A stretch of DNA of 64,000 bases from positions 310,001 to 374,000 of the forward strand of contig NZ_JAXHBQ010000001.1 of the NCBI RefSeq assembly GCF_042466115.1. The letters run 5' to 3'. A program made the position numbers and the translations under genes. Shown piece by piece: positions 26,932 to 35,013 of the stretch (positions are counted from its first letter, which is position 1; the number at the start of each line of letters is the position of its first letter). The DNA is from SW4 sp042466115. Its GTDB lineage: Bacteria; Pseudomonadota; Alphaproteobacteria; Rhodobacterales; Rhodobacteraceae. The notes under the pieces were generated by a model. It was not told the origin of the DNA, did not search any database, and worked only from the letters and a program-made list of their open reading frames with translations.

Positions 26932-27711
26932 ATGTCCATTCACCCCTCAGCCGTGATCGAGGACGGCGCAACCATTGCCAAAGGCTGCAAGATTGGCCCG
27001 TTCTGCCATGTCGGACCCGAAGTGGTCTTGGCCGAAGGTGTGGAATTGCGCAGCCACGTGGTTGTCACCGGTGACACGCATATCGGTGCCGATACGGTTG
27101 TGTTTTCCTTTTCCGTGATTGGGGAAATTCCGCAGGATCTGAAATTTGACGGCGAAAAAACCTCGCTGCGCATCGGCGCGCGCAACCGCATCCGCGAACA
27201 CGTGACCATGAACACTGGCACGGCTGGTGGCGGCGGAATGACCCGTGTGGGCGATGACGGATTGTTCATGGCGGGCTGTCACATTGCCCATGATGCACAG
27301 GTCGGAAACCGCGTGATCGTGGTCAATTCCTCGGCCATTGCGGGCCATGTGGTGCTTGAGGATGACGTGATCGTCGGTGGGTTGTCGGGCGTGCACCAGC
27401 ATGTGCGCATCGGCAAGGGGGCCATCATCGGCGCCTGCACCATGGTCACAAATGATGTGGTGCCCCACGGGCTTGTTCAGGGGCCGCGCGGGGTGCTTGA
27501 TGGTCTCAATCTGGTGGGGCTGAAACGCAAGGGCGTGGACCGCGCCGATATTACCGCGCTGCGGGCCGCATTCCAGACGTTGAAGGACGGCGAGGGGTCA
27601 TTCATGGACCGCGCACGCCGTCTGGCCGATGAAAGCGACAGCGCCTATGTGCAGGAAATGGTGGCCTTTATCCTGGGTGACAGCGACCGCAATTTCCTGA
27701 CGCCAAGCTGA
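26932..27711 (+). CDS. lpxA: UDP-N-acetylglucosamine acyltransferase LpxA
   Basis: The 259-residue left-handed beta-helix protein has repeated hexapeptides from residue 1 to about 185 (e.g. IAKGCKIGPFCHVGPEV) and a C-terminal helical cap. It puts a 3-hydroxyacyl chain on UDP-GlcNAc, the first step of lipid A synthesis. The catalytic His is in the GCHIAHDAQVG region. It starts 2 bases after the fabZ stop and overlaps lpxI by one base. Confidence 0.96.
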   Translation: MSIHPSAVIEDGATIAKGCKIGPFCHVGPEVVLAEGVELRSHVVVTGDTHIGADTVVFSFSVIGEIPQDLKFDGEKTSLRIGARNRIREHVTMNTGTAGGGGMTRVGDDGLFMAGCHIAHDAQVGNRVIVVNSSAIAGHVVLEDDVIVGGLSGVHQHVRIGKGAIIGACTMVTNDVVPHGLVQGPRGVLDGLNLVGLKRKGVDRADITALRAAFQTLKDGEGSFMDRARRLADESDSAYVQEMVAFILGDSDRNFLTPS

Positions 27712-28607
27712 TGCTGGCCCTGATCGCGGGCGAGGGCGGCTTGCCACCTGCCATGGTCGCGGCCCTGCGCGCGCAGGGTCAACCCGATCCGGTGATTTGC
27801 CAGATGGCGGGTTTTGCCCCCGATCTGCCCGATGATCTGCGCCGCAAGCATTTCCGGCTTGAAACCCTTGGCACGCTGCTGGCTGATCTGCGCGCCATGG
27901 GTGTGACTGACATTTGCATGGCAGGCCGCGTGCGCCGCCCCGACATTGACAAAGGCGCGATTAATGCAGCCACCGCGCCGCTGATTGCGCGCCTTGCCGA
28001 TGCCATGGCGCTTGGCGACGATGGCACCCTACGCGCGATTATCGCGGTGCTGGAAGACGCCGGTTTCACCGTGCGCGCCGCCCATGACATCGCCCCCGAT
28101 CTGCTGCCGCGCACTGGCGTGCAGGGTCGCGTGCAACCGAAAGACCGCCACATCGGGGATGCTACCCGTGGCGAGGCAATGGTCGCCGTGATGGGCCGTG
28201 CGGACAGCGGACAAGCCTGCGTTGTGCGGGGCGGCGAAGTACTGGCGACCGAAGGCCCTGATGGCACCGATGCGATGATTGCCGCGCTTTGCGTCCCTTC
28301 TGTGCAAACCGCCTATGACGGCGACCCGTTCACATGGGTGTTCGAAGGCGTGATGGACCTGATCCGCGGTGATGCACCCGCCCCCGCGCAAGGTGCGATC
28401 CTGTTCAAAGCCCCCAAACCCGGTCAGGACCGCCGCGTTGATCTGCCCACCATCGGCCCGCGCACCTTTATGCTGGCGGCAGAGGCCGGATTTGACGCGG
28501 TGGTGATCGAGGCAGGCGGCGTGATCGTGTTGGACCAGCCGCAATGCGTGGCGATTGCCGATGCCATGGGCATCGCGTTCTGGGTGCGCGAAAGGGGGGC
28601 ATCATGA
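27711..28607 (+). CDS. lpxI: UDP-2,3-diacylglucosamine pyrophosphatase LpxI
   Basis: The 298-residue DUF1009-type protein begins MLALIAGEGGLPPAMVAALR. Its C-terminal domain contains GPRTFMLAAEAGFDAVVIEAG. LpxI hydrolyses UDP-2,3-diacylglucosamine to lipid X in alphaproteobacteria that lack LpxH. It lies between lpxA and lpxB, where that activity is needed. It overlaps lpxB by 4 bp (ATGA). Confidence 0.93.
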   Translation: MLALIAGEGGLPPAMVAALRAQGQPDPVICQMAGFAPDLPDDLRRKHFRLETLGTLLADLRAMGVTDICMAGRVRRPDIDKGAINAATAPLIARLADAMALGDDGTLRAIIAVLEDAGFTVRAAHDIAPDLLPRTGVQGRVQPKDRHIGDATRGEAMVAVMGRADSGQACVVRGGEVLATEGPDGTDAMIAALCVPSVQTAYDGDPFTWVFEGVMDLIRGDAPAPAQGAILFKAPKPGQDRRVDLPTIGPRTFMLAAEAGFDAVVIEAGGVIVLDQPQCVAIADAMGIAFWVRERGAS

Positions 28608-29755
28608 AGGTGTTCCTCATCGCCGGTGAACCCTCGGGTGACAAGCTGGGGGCTGCGCTGATGGCAGGGCTGAAACGCTTGCGCCCTGATGTGATGTTTC
28701 AGGGTGTCGGCGGGCCGTTGATGCAAGCCCAAGGGCTGGTCAGCCAGTTTCCGATGGATGAACTGTCCGTCATGGGGCTGGCCGAAGTGCTGCCGAAATA
28801 CCGCCACCTGAAACGTCGCATCCGCGAGGTGGCTGATGCCGTGATTGCCGCGCGCCCTGATGTGCTGATCACCATCGATTCCCCCGATTTCTGCTTGCGC
28901 GTGGCGCGGCTTGTGAAAGAGGCGGGCAGCACGCGCACCGTGCACTATGTCGCCCCGACCGTCTGGGCGTGGCGGCCCAAGCGCGCCGCGAAAATGGCGC
29001 GGGTGATTGACCACGTGCTGGCCCTGTTCCCTTTCGAGCCACCCTTGATGCAAGCGGTTGGCATGCGGTGCGATTTCGTCGGGCATCCGGTGGTGGCAGA
29101 CCCTGTCGCCTCGGCTGATGAGGTCGCGGCGTTTCGTAAGGCCCACGCCATTGACGGCCCGCTGATCCTCGCGCTGCCTGGATCGCGGCGCGGTGAGGTT
29201 TCCCGCCTCGCATCCCGTTTCGGCGCGGCCCTTGCGCATTTGATCAAAGCCCACCCTGACGCGCGCGTTGTGTTGCCATGCGCCGGACCGGTCGAATCCC
29301 TCGTGCGGGAACTGACAAATGACTGGCCGGTGCAGCCGCTGCTAATATCCGCCGCTGACACTACCGACAAACGCGCCGCCTTTGCTGCCGCTGATGTGGC
29401 GCTTGCGGCGTCGGGCACGGTCTCGCTTGAACTGGCCGCCGCCGCAACGCCGATGGTGATCGCCTATGATATGAACTGGCTGAGCCGGATCATGATTTCG
29501 CGGATGTTGCTGGTGGACACGGTCACGCTGGTAAACCTTGTCAGCGACACCCGCGTGGTTCCGGAATTTATCGGTCAAGACTGCCAGCCCGCACCGATTG
29601 GTGCCGCGCTGCTGGACGTGCTGGCCAACCCCGATGCCCAAAACGCCGCGATGGCCCTGACAATGGAACGGCTGGGGCAGGGTGGCGAAGCCCCCGGGTT
29701 GCGCGCCGCCCGCGCCGTGTTGAATGGATGTGGAGAGAGCGATGCCGGCCCCTGA
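28604..29755 (+). CDS. lpxB: Lipid A disaccharide synthase LpxB
   Basis: The 383-residue GT19 glycosyltransferase joins lipid X to UDP-2,3-diacylglucosamine. It has the signature MKVFLIAGEPSGDKLGAAL, VGGPLMQAQGL, IDSPDFCLRVA, LALPGSRRGEVSRL and a late SGTVSLELAAAATPMVIAY region. The start overlaps the lpxI stop. The 3' end overlaps the following aldolase gene by 14 bp. Confidence 0.95.
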   Translation: MKVFLIAGEPSGDKLGAALMAGLKRLRPDVMFQGVGGPLMQAQGLVSQFPMDELSVMGLAEVLPKYRHLKRRIREVADAVIAARPDVLITIDSPDFCLRVARLVKEAGSTRTVHYVAPTVWAWRPKRAAKMARVIDHVLALFPFEPPLMQAVGMRCDFVGHPVVADPVASADEVAAFRKAHAIDGPLILALPGSRRGEVSRLASRFGAALAHLIKAHPDARVVLPCAGPVESLVRELTNDWPVQPLLISAADTTDKRAAFAAADVALAASGTVSLELAAAATPMVIAYDMNWLSRIMISRMLLVDTVTLVNLVSDTRVVPEFIGQDCQPAPIGAALLDVLANPDAQNAAMALTMERLGQGGEAPGLRAARAVLNGCGESDAGP

Positions 29756-30509
29756 AAATACCCTCAAGTCAAACCTTGCGGCGGGCAAGTTGCAAACGGG
29801 TGTCTGGTTGACGCTGGCCAACCCGATTGCCGCCGAAATTGCCGGACGCGCGGGCTTTGACTGGTGCCTGATCGATGCCGAACATGGCCCCAATGACATC
29901 CCGTTGATCCTGTCTCAGTTACAAGCGCTTGCTGGCACGCCTGCGCAGGCGGTGGTGCGGGTGCCAATCGGGCAGGATTGGGTGCTGAAACAGGTGCTGG
30001 ATCTGGGTGCGCAAACGATTATGGTGCCGATGGTCGACACCGGCCCGGACGCCGCGCGCGCCGCTGCCGCCATGCGCTATCCCGGTGCAGGTGTGCGGGG
30101 CATGGGCGCGGCATTGGCGCGGGCCAGCCGATATGGTGAAATCGTCGATTATGTCGCCAGCGCCAACGACCAGATTTGCCTGATCGCCCAAGTGGAAAGC
30201 CGCACCGCGATTGAAAACATCGACGCGATTGCAGGCACGCAAGGGGTCGATTGCGTCTTTATCGGCCCTGCGGACCTATCCGCCGATATGGGGTTTCCGG
30301 GCAATCCCGACCACCCCGAAGTGCAGGCCGCCATCGACCACGCCATCACGCGGATCACGGCGGCGGGCAAGGCAGCGGGGATCATCAGCTTTGATCCGGC
30401 GCAGTTCGCCGGATTGGCGCAAAAGGGCGTTACATTCTTGGGGATGGGGGGGGACGCGGCACTGCTGCGGGTCGCGCTGCAGGATCTGGCGAGCAACTCC
30501 CCTAACTAG
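29742..30509 (+). CDS. HpcH/HpaI-family aldolase
   Basis: The 255-residue protein is a class II metal aldolase of the 4-hydroxy-2-oxoheptanedioate/2-dehydro-3-deoxyglucarate type. It has GVWLTLANPIAAEIAGRAGFD, IDAEHGPND, AQVESRTAIENIDAI with the metal Glu, and GPADLSADMG. It splits a 4-hydroxy-2-oxoacid into pyruvate plus an aldehyde; the physiological substrate is not evident. The ATG at 29742 is preferred because GGAGAGAG lies directly upstream. It overlaps lpxB and is convergent with the Ppx/GppA gene (8-bp overlap of ends). Confidence 0.9.
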   Translation: MPAPENTLKSNLAAGKLQTGVWLTLANPIAAEIAGRAGFDWCLIDAEHGPNDIPLILSQLQALAGTPAQAVVRVPIGQDWVLKQVLDLGAQTIMVPMVDTGPDAARAAAAMRYPGAGVRGMGAALARASRYGEIVDYVASANDQICLIAQVESRTAIENIDAIAGTQGVDCVFIGPADLSADMGFPGNPDHPEVQAAIDHAITRITAAGKAAGIISFDPAQFAGLAQKGVTFLGMGGDAALLRVALQDLASNSPN

Positions 30510-31614
30510 GCGCATCATCCAGCACACCATGCGCTGACATCTGCGCGTAAAGCAGCCCTTCGCGCAGGCCACGGTCGGCGACGGACAGGCGGTCGGTGGG
30601 CCACAGCCGCATCAGCGCTTGCAGGATCGCCGAACCGGACATGATCAGCGCCTGACGGTCGCGCCCGATCCGTGGATCATTGCGCCGCCCGACCTCGCCC
30701 AGGGATAGATAATCGCGGATCACCGCATCAATCTGGTCGGTGGTCATGCGCAGCCCGTCGACCTTGGTGCGGTCATAGCGGCGCAGGCCCAGATGGCTGG
30801 CGGCGACAGTGGTAACGGTGCCGCTGGTGCCGATAATCTGAAACCCCTTGCGGTCCTGGATTTCCGAGGTGGGCGCGAATTTTTCAAGGTTTTCTTCAAA
30901 AAACCAGCTCATCAGGGCAAAGCGCGCGGCGTCGTCCTCCACGTCGTGAAACTGGTCGCGCAGGGTGGCAACACCCAAAGGCACCGAAATCCAGTCCACC
31001 ACCTTGGCACCGGCGAACGCACCCGGATCACTGTCAAACCCCGCATGCAGCCGCATGATCGCGCCCGATCGTTCCTTTTTGGGCACGTTCGTCAGGTCAA
31101 TCCAGACCAGTTCGGTTGACCCGCCGCCGATATCCACGACCAGCAATTGCGTGGTCTTTTTGTTCACCAAGGGCGCGCAGGAAATCACCGCAAGGCGCGC
31201 TTCTTCCTCTGGCGTGATGATATCAAGGCGCAGGCCGGTTTCGCGTTTCACTTGGCGGATGAATTGCGTGGCGTTGCTGGCGCGCCGACAGGCTTCGGTT
31301 GCGACAAGGCGCATGTGTTTCACCTTGTGGCGTTGCAGTTTCTGGCGGCAAATGCGCATCGCCGCCACGGTCCGGTTCATCGACGCACGCGAAAGTTTGC
31401 CAGAACTTTCAAGCCCTTGGCCAAGTTGCACAGATTTGGAAAAGCTGTCCACGACCTGAAACTGATGGCCCATCGGTTGGGCAATCAGCATGCGGCAACT
31501 GTTTGTGCCCAGATCAAGTGCTGCATAAAGCGGCCGTTGATCGGACGGATTGGGTGCGGGGCTTTCGACCACGCTGGGGACTGCGCCCGCACCATCGGGA
31601 CGCTGGGGCGCCAT
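30502..31614 (-). CDS. Ppx/GppA phosphatase family protein
   Basis: The 370-residue protein has an N-terminal Pro/Ala-rich tail of about 28 residues, then the ASKHA-fold domain. Motifs are YAALDLGTNSCRMLIAQP (phosphate 1), EEEARLAVIS with the catalytic Glu, and VVDIGGGSTELVWI (phosphate 2). It hydrolyses polyphosphate or pppGpp; the two activities cannot be told apart here. The start at 31614 has AGGAAGG upstream; a much longer open frame lacks family character. Confidence 0.9.
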   Translation of the reverse strand: MAPQRPDGAGAVPSVVESPAPNPSDQRPLYAALDLGTNSCRMLIAQPMGHQFQVVDSFSKSVQLGQGLESSGKLSRASMNRTVAAMRICRQKLQRHKVKHMRLVATEACRRASNATQFIRQVKRETGLRLDIITPEEEARLAVISCAPLVNKKTTQLLVVDIGGGSTELVWIDLTNVPKKERSGAIMRLHAGFDSDPGAFAGAKVVDWISVPLGVATLRDQFHDVEDDAARFALMSWFFEENLEKFAPTSEIQDRKGFQIIGTSGTVTTVAASHLGLRRYDRTKVDGLRMTTDQIDAVIRDYLSLGEVGRRNDPRIGRDRQALIMSGSAILQALMRLWPTDRLSVADRGLREGLLYAQMSAHGVLDDAPS

Positions 31615-31842
31615 GTTTTGCGCCTTCCTATTTCGAGTTACCTTTAACCTAGTCACGCGCGCGCCGCCGCGCAAGCACCATGCGCGCCTCATGATCATCT
31701 TGAAAGGTTCGCGACTGGCCGTGCGCAGGCATATTTGCGACATAGGGGAAAGTCGCTGACCGCGCGTGTCATGTCGAAAATGATCACCTTGGTCGGGCAG
31801 CGCCCGCGTAAAAGCGGGTAACACTTGCGGGGAGGGAATCGC
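31615..31842. promoter_or_regulatory. Divergent promoter region, Ppx/GppA and one-carbon cluster
   Basis: This 228-bp gap sits between divergent starts and must hold promoters for both. GGGGAGGGAATCGC upstream of 31843 is a strong ribosome-binding site. No operator palindrome is convincing by eye. Confidence 0.4.
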
Positions 31843-32139
31843 ATGGCACAGGTCGTTATCGTCTATTGGCGCGACATCCCCGCACAGGTGATTGTCGGCA
31901 AGGGTCGTCGTGGCACGAAAATCCAATTGTCCGAACGCTTTGAACAGGCAATTGACCGCGCGGCGATGAAATCGGGTGCGGCCAGCACCGATGCCTATCT
32001 GGCCGACTGGCGCAAGGCCGATCCGGTCGAGGTCGCGGGCGAGGACGCCGATGTCGCCGCATCCGAAGCGGCCCGCCTTGAAGCCGAATACGACAAAGAC
32101 CGCCTGATGACCCTGATCAACAACGACGGCCGCGCGTGA
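31843..32139 (+). CDS. PF13769 'virulence factor' small protein, 98 aa
   Basis: The protein begins MAQVVIVYWRDIPAQVIVGKG and continues with LSERFEQAIDRAAMKSGA, the pattern of the family named Virulence_fact (PF13769). It is soluble, has no signal peptide, and has an acidic, helical C-terminal half. It is followed by an MTHFR-like gene, a HAD hydrolase and a corrinoid-type methyltransferase. From memory, this association is recurrent in Rhodobacterales and rhizobia, so a role in one-carbon transfer is more likely than virulence. Biochemical function unknown. Confidence 0.85.
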   Translation: MAQVVIVYWRDIPAQVIVGKGRRGTKIQLSERFEQAIDRAAMKSGAASTDAYLADWRKADPVEVAGEDADVAASEAARLEAEYDKDRLMTLINNDGRA

Positions 32140-32189
32140 GCGGGAATTCTGATGACCGCGGAACACTGATCCGCTTTAAGGAGGCTGCA

Positions 32190-33116
32190 ATGGCCCTTTT
32201 GAACTTCAAGAAGAAAACACCGCAAACCAGTGGCGTGAACCCTGACGTTGAATCCTTCCTGCAGGACTATTCCATCGAGGTGATGCCGCGCACCGCTGAA
32301 AAGGTCGAAAATTTCCGCGATCTGCTGCCCGCTGGCACTCGCGTCTATATCGCCCATATCGAAGGCACGCCGATCGAAGACATGGTCGCCACCGCCAAGC
32401 GCCTGAATGCAGACGGCTATCCCGTCATGCCGCATTTCCCTGCGCGCATCATCAAGGACAAGGCGACACTGGCCGACTGGATCGCCCGCTATCAGGGCGA
32501 AGCGAACGTTGATCAGGCGCTGCTGCTGGCCGGTGGTGTGGCCCAGCCGCACGGCGATTTCGACAGTTCCATGCAGTTGATGGAAAGCGGTCTGTTCGAT
32601 GCGGCAGGCTTCAAACGCCTGCACGTGGCCGGCCACCCCGAAGGCAACCGCGACATCGACACGGACGGGTCGTTCAAGCAGGTCAATGCCGCCCTTGGCT
32701 GGAAACAGGAATTTTCCAAGCGCACCGACGCGCAGATGGCCATCGCCACCCAGTTCGCATTCGAGGCCGGACCGATTATCAAATGGGCCGATAGCCTGAT
32801 CGACATGGGCGTCGATATTCCCGTCCATATCGGTATTGCCGGCCCTGCCAAGCTGCAAACCCTGATCAAGTTTGCCATTGCCTGCGGTGTTGGCCCATCC
32901 CTGAAAGTGCTGCAAAAGCGCGCGATGGATGTGACCAAGCTGCTGCTGCCCTACGAACCCACGGATGTTGTCGCGCAACTGGCCGCCCACAAGGCCGCCA
33001 ACCCCGATTTCAATATCGAACGCGTGCATTTCTTTCCGCTGGGCGGGATCAAGACCAACGCGACCTGGGCCATCGACAACGGCGGCGCATCCGGCGTTCC
33101 TGCCAGCGCGTCATAA
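32190..33116 (+). CDS. Methylenetetrahydrofolate reductase-like protein
   Basis: The 308-residue TIM-barrel protein resembles the MTHFR/FAD-linked reductase family (SIEVMPRTAEKVENFRDLLPAG, YPVMPHFPARIIKD, LLLAGGVAQPHGDF, FKRLHVAGHPEGN, TQFAFEAGPIIKWADSL, GPAKLQTLIKFA). It is a diverged form, not the biosynthetic MetF. Beside a methyltetrahydrofolate-corrinoid methyltransferase it probably oxidises 5-methyl-THF to 5,10-methylene-THF during demethylation. The start at 32190 has AAGGAGG about 6 bases upstream. An 18-residue in-frame extension overlaps the previous gene. Confidence 0.85.
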   Translation: MALLNFKKKTPQTSGVNPDVESFLQDYSIEVMPRTAEKVENFRDLLPAGTRVYIAHIEGTPIEDMVATAKRLNADGYPVMPHFPARIIKDKATLADWIARYQGEANVDQALLLAGGVAQPHGDFDSSMQLMESGLFDAAGFKRLHVAGHPEGNRDIDTDGSFKQVNAALGWKQEFSKRTDAQMAIATQFAFEAGPIIKWADSLIDMGVDIPVHIGIAGPAKLQTLIKFAIACGVGPSLKVLQKRAMDVTKLLLPYEPTDVVAQLAAHKAANPDFNIERVHFFPLGGIKTNATWAIDNGGASGVPASAS

Positions 33117-33124
33117 TCAGCGGT

Positions 33125-33790
33125 ATGGGGCAGGCGGCACTATTGTTTGATCTGGACGGCACGATGCTGCACAGCGACGCGATTCATATGGCGGTGTTTG
33201 CCGATATGATGGCGCCGCTGGGTCTGGACGTGGACGAAGCGTTTTACATGACCCATGTGCATGGCCGCCTCAATGTGGATTTCTTTGCCGAATTTCTGCC
33301 CGATCACCCCGATCCCCAAGCGCTGTCCGATGAAAAAGAGGCCGCCTTTCGTGCCCGCCTGCCACAGCCCTATCCGGCCATGCCCGGCGTGGTCGATCTG
33401 GTGGAGCGGGCCGCGGCGCAGGGGTGGAAACGCGCCGTTGTCACCAATGCCATGCGCGAAAACGCCGAATGCATGCTTGCGGCCATCGGGCTGCGCGATC
33501 ACTTTGACACGATCATCATCGGCGAGGAATGCACCCGCGCCAAACCCGATCCCGCACCCTACCGCGCCGCCATGGCCGCGTTAGGTGTGACGCCGGAAAA
33601 CGCAATCGCGTTCGAGGACAGCCCCTCGGGCGTGCGCGCGGCGGCTGCTTCGGGTGCTTATACTATCGGCATCCGGTCCGCGCTGGATGATGCAACCCTG
33701 CGCGCCGCTGGCGCCCAGACAACCCTTTCAGATTTCACAGACCCCGCGCTGGCCCCCGTGCTGGCGCGCCTTACAGGAGCCACCCAATGA
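33125..33790 (+). CDS. HAD-superfamily hydrolase, subfamily IA
   Basis: The 221-residue protein has motif I LFDLDGTMLHSD (nucleophile Asp), a helical cap, motif II VVTNAMRENAECML, motif III Lys in CTRAKPDP and motif IV IAFEDSPSGVRAA. It is a phosphatase of the beta-phosphoglucomutase/phosphoglycolate type with unknown substrate. It lies inside the one-carbon operon, 8 bp after the MTHFR-like gene and overlapping the methyltransferase gene by 4 bp. Repair of a damaged metabolite or cofactor is possible. Confidence 0.88.
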   Translation: MGQAALLFDLDGTMLHSDAIHMAVFADMMAPLGLDVDEAFYMTHVHGRLNVDFFAEFLPDHPDPQALSDEKEAAFRARLPQPYPAMPGVVDLVERAAAQGWKRAVVTNAMRENAECMLAAIGLRDHFDTIIIGEECTRAKPDPAPYRAAMAALGVTPENAIAFEDSPSGVRAAAASGAYTIGIRSALDDATLRAAGAQTTLSDFTDPALAPVLARLTGATQ

Positions 33791-34866
33791 CCCGCACGAT
33801 CGTCGAATCCAAGACCAAGACCGCCATTATCGGCTTTGACCAGCCGTTCTGCGTCATTGGCGAGCGGATCAACCCCACGGGGCGCAAAATCCTGTCCGAA
33901 GAACTGGAGCGCGGCGATTTTTCCCGCGTCGAAGCCGATGCGATTGCGCAGGTCGCCGCAGGTGCGACCGTGCTGGACATCAATTCGGGCGCTGTGTTTT
34001 CCAACAAGATGGCCGAAGATCCGCGCTACGCCGACAACAACTTTGTCGAACCCACGCTGATGCGCGAACTGGTCGAACGGGTGCAGGCCGTTGTCGATGT
34101 GCCGCTGTGCATTGATTCATCCGTGCCCGGTGCGCTGGAAAACGGACTGGCGGCTGCCGAAGGGCGCCCGCTGCTCAATTCCGTGACCGGCGAGGAAGAA
34201 CGCCTTGAGCTGGTCCTGCCGCTGGTCAAGAAATACAATGTCCCCGTGGTCGCCATTTCCAACGATGACACCGGCATTTCCGAAGACCCCGAAGTGCGCT
34301 TTGCTGTCGCCAAAAAGATCGTCGAACGGGCCGCCGATTTCGGTATTCCTGCCCATGATATCGTCGTTGACCCGCTGGTCATGCCGATTGGCGCGATGGG
34401 AACGGCCGGTTTGCAGGTGTTCACGCTGGTGCGGCGTCTGCGCGAGGAACTGGGCGTGAACACGACCTGTGGTGCGTCCAACATTTCGTTCGGTCTGCCC
34501 AACCGTCACGGCATCAACAACGCCTTCCTGCCCATGGCCATGGCTGCTGGCATGACATCCGCCATCATGAACCCCGTTGCCTTGCCCATCGGCCCCAAGA
34601 AGATCGCCGAGAAAAAGGCCGAGATCGAAGCCGCCGGTATCATGCTGCCCGAAGGCATGGACGACGAAACCTTTGTGCGCCTGTTTGGCATGGGCAGCAC
34701 CAAGCCGCGTGCGGGGTCGGAAATGACAGCGATCCGTGCTGCCAACTTCCTGACCAACAACGACCCGTCAGGCAACGCCTGGATTTTGGCAAACCGCGAA
34801 GCCCCCAAGGCCGGTCAGGAAGGGCGCGGACGGGCAGGGCGCGCAGGCGGTCGTCGACGCGGCTAG
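33787..34866 (+). CDS. Methyltetrahydrofolate:corrinoid methyltransferase, pterin-binding family
   Basis: The 359-residue protein has a dihydropteroate-synthase-like TIM barrel: CVIGERINPTGRKILSEEL, AAGATVLDINSGAVFSN, LCIDSSVPGALENGLAA, LLNSVTGEEERLELVLPLV, DPLVMPIGAMG and TTCGASNISFGLPNRHGIN. This is the MeTr group that moves methyl between THF and a corrinoid protein. A low-complexity basic tail (about 340-359, Gly/Arg-rich) is unusual. No corrinoid protein or MttB-type methyltransferase gene is in the window, so its partner must be elsewhere. Confidence 0.9.
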   Translation: MTRTIVESKTKTAIIGFDQPFCVIGERINPTGRKILSEELERGDFSRVEADAIAQVAAGATVLDINSGAVFSNKMAEDPRYADNNFVEPTLMRELVERVQAVVDVPLCIDSSVPGALENGLAAAEGRPLLNSVTGEEERLELVLPLVKKYNVPVVAISNDDTGISEDPEVRFAVAKKIVERAADFGIPAHDIVVDPLVMPIGAMGTAGLQVFTLVRRLREELGVNTTCGASNISFGLPNRHGINNAFLPMAMAAGMTSAIMNPVALPIGPKKIAEKKAEIEAAGIMLPEGMDDETFVRLFGMGSTKPRAGSEMTAIRAANFLTNNDPSGNAWILANREAPKAGQEGRGRAGRAGGRRRG

Positions 34867-34874
34867 GGTCTTGT

Positions 34875-34947
34875 GCCGGGCGTCCCGGCGTCAGCAACAC
34901 GGTTCACGCTAAGGCAGACCATCGCGCCGCAAGGTCGCGCTGGTCTG
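34875..34947. terminator. Hairpins between convergent operons
   Basis: GCCGGG-CGT-CCCGGC (34875-34889) is followed by a larger hairpin with arms CAGACCATCGCG (34915-34926) and CGCGCTGGTCTG (34936-34947), 12 bp with one mismatch. There is no long T-run. They lie between the methyltransferase stop and the convergent GatZ-like gene, so a bidirectional end-of-transcript role is likely. Confidence 0.45.
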
Positions 34948-35013
34948 TTACGCGCCAGCCAGTCGTCAGGCAACACAGGTTTTGCTGGCATCGCCAAGTG
35001 CCAAAGCGTCCAC

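Noticed and set aside
31843..32139. Virulence role for the PF13769 protein
   Set aside because: The name is historical; the local context is one-carbon metabolism and no pathogenicity genes are nearby.
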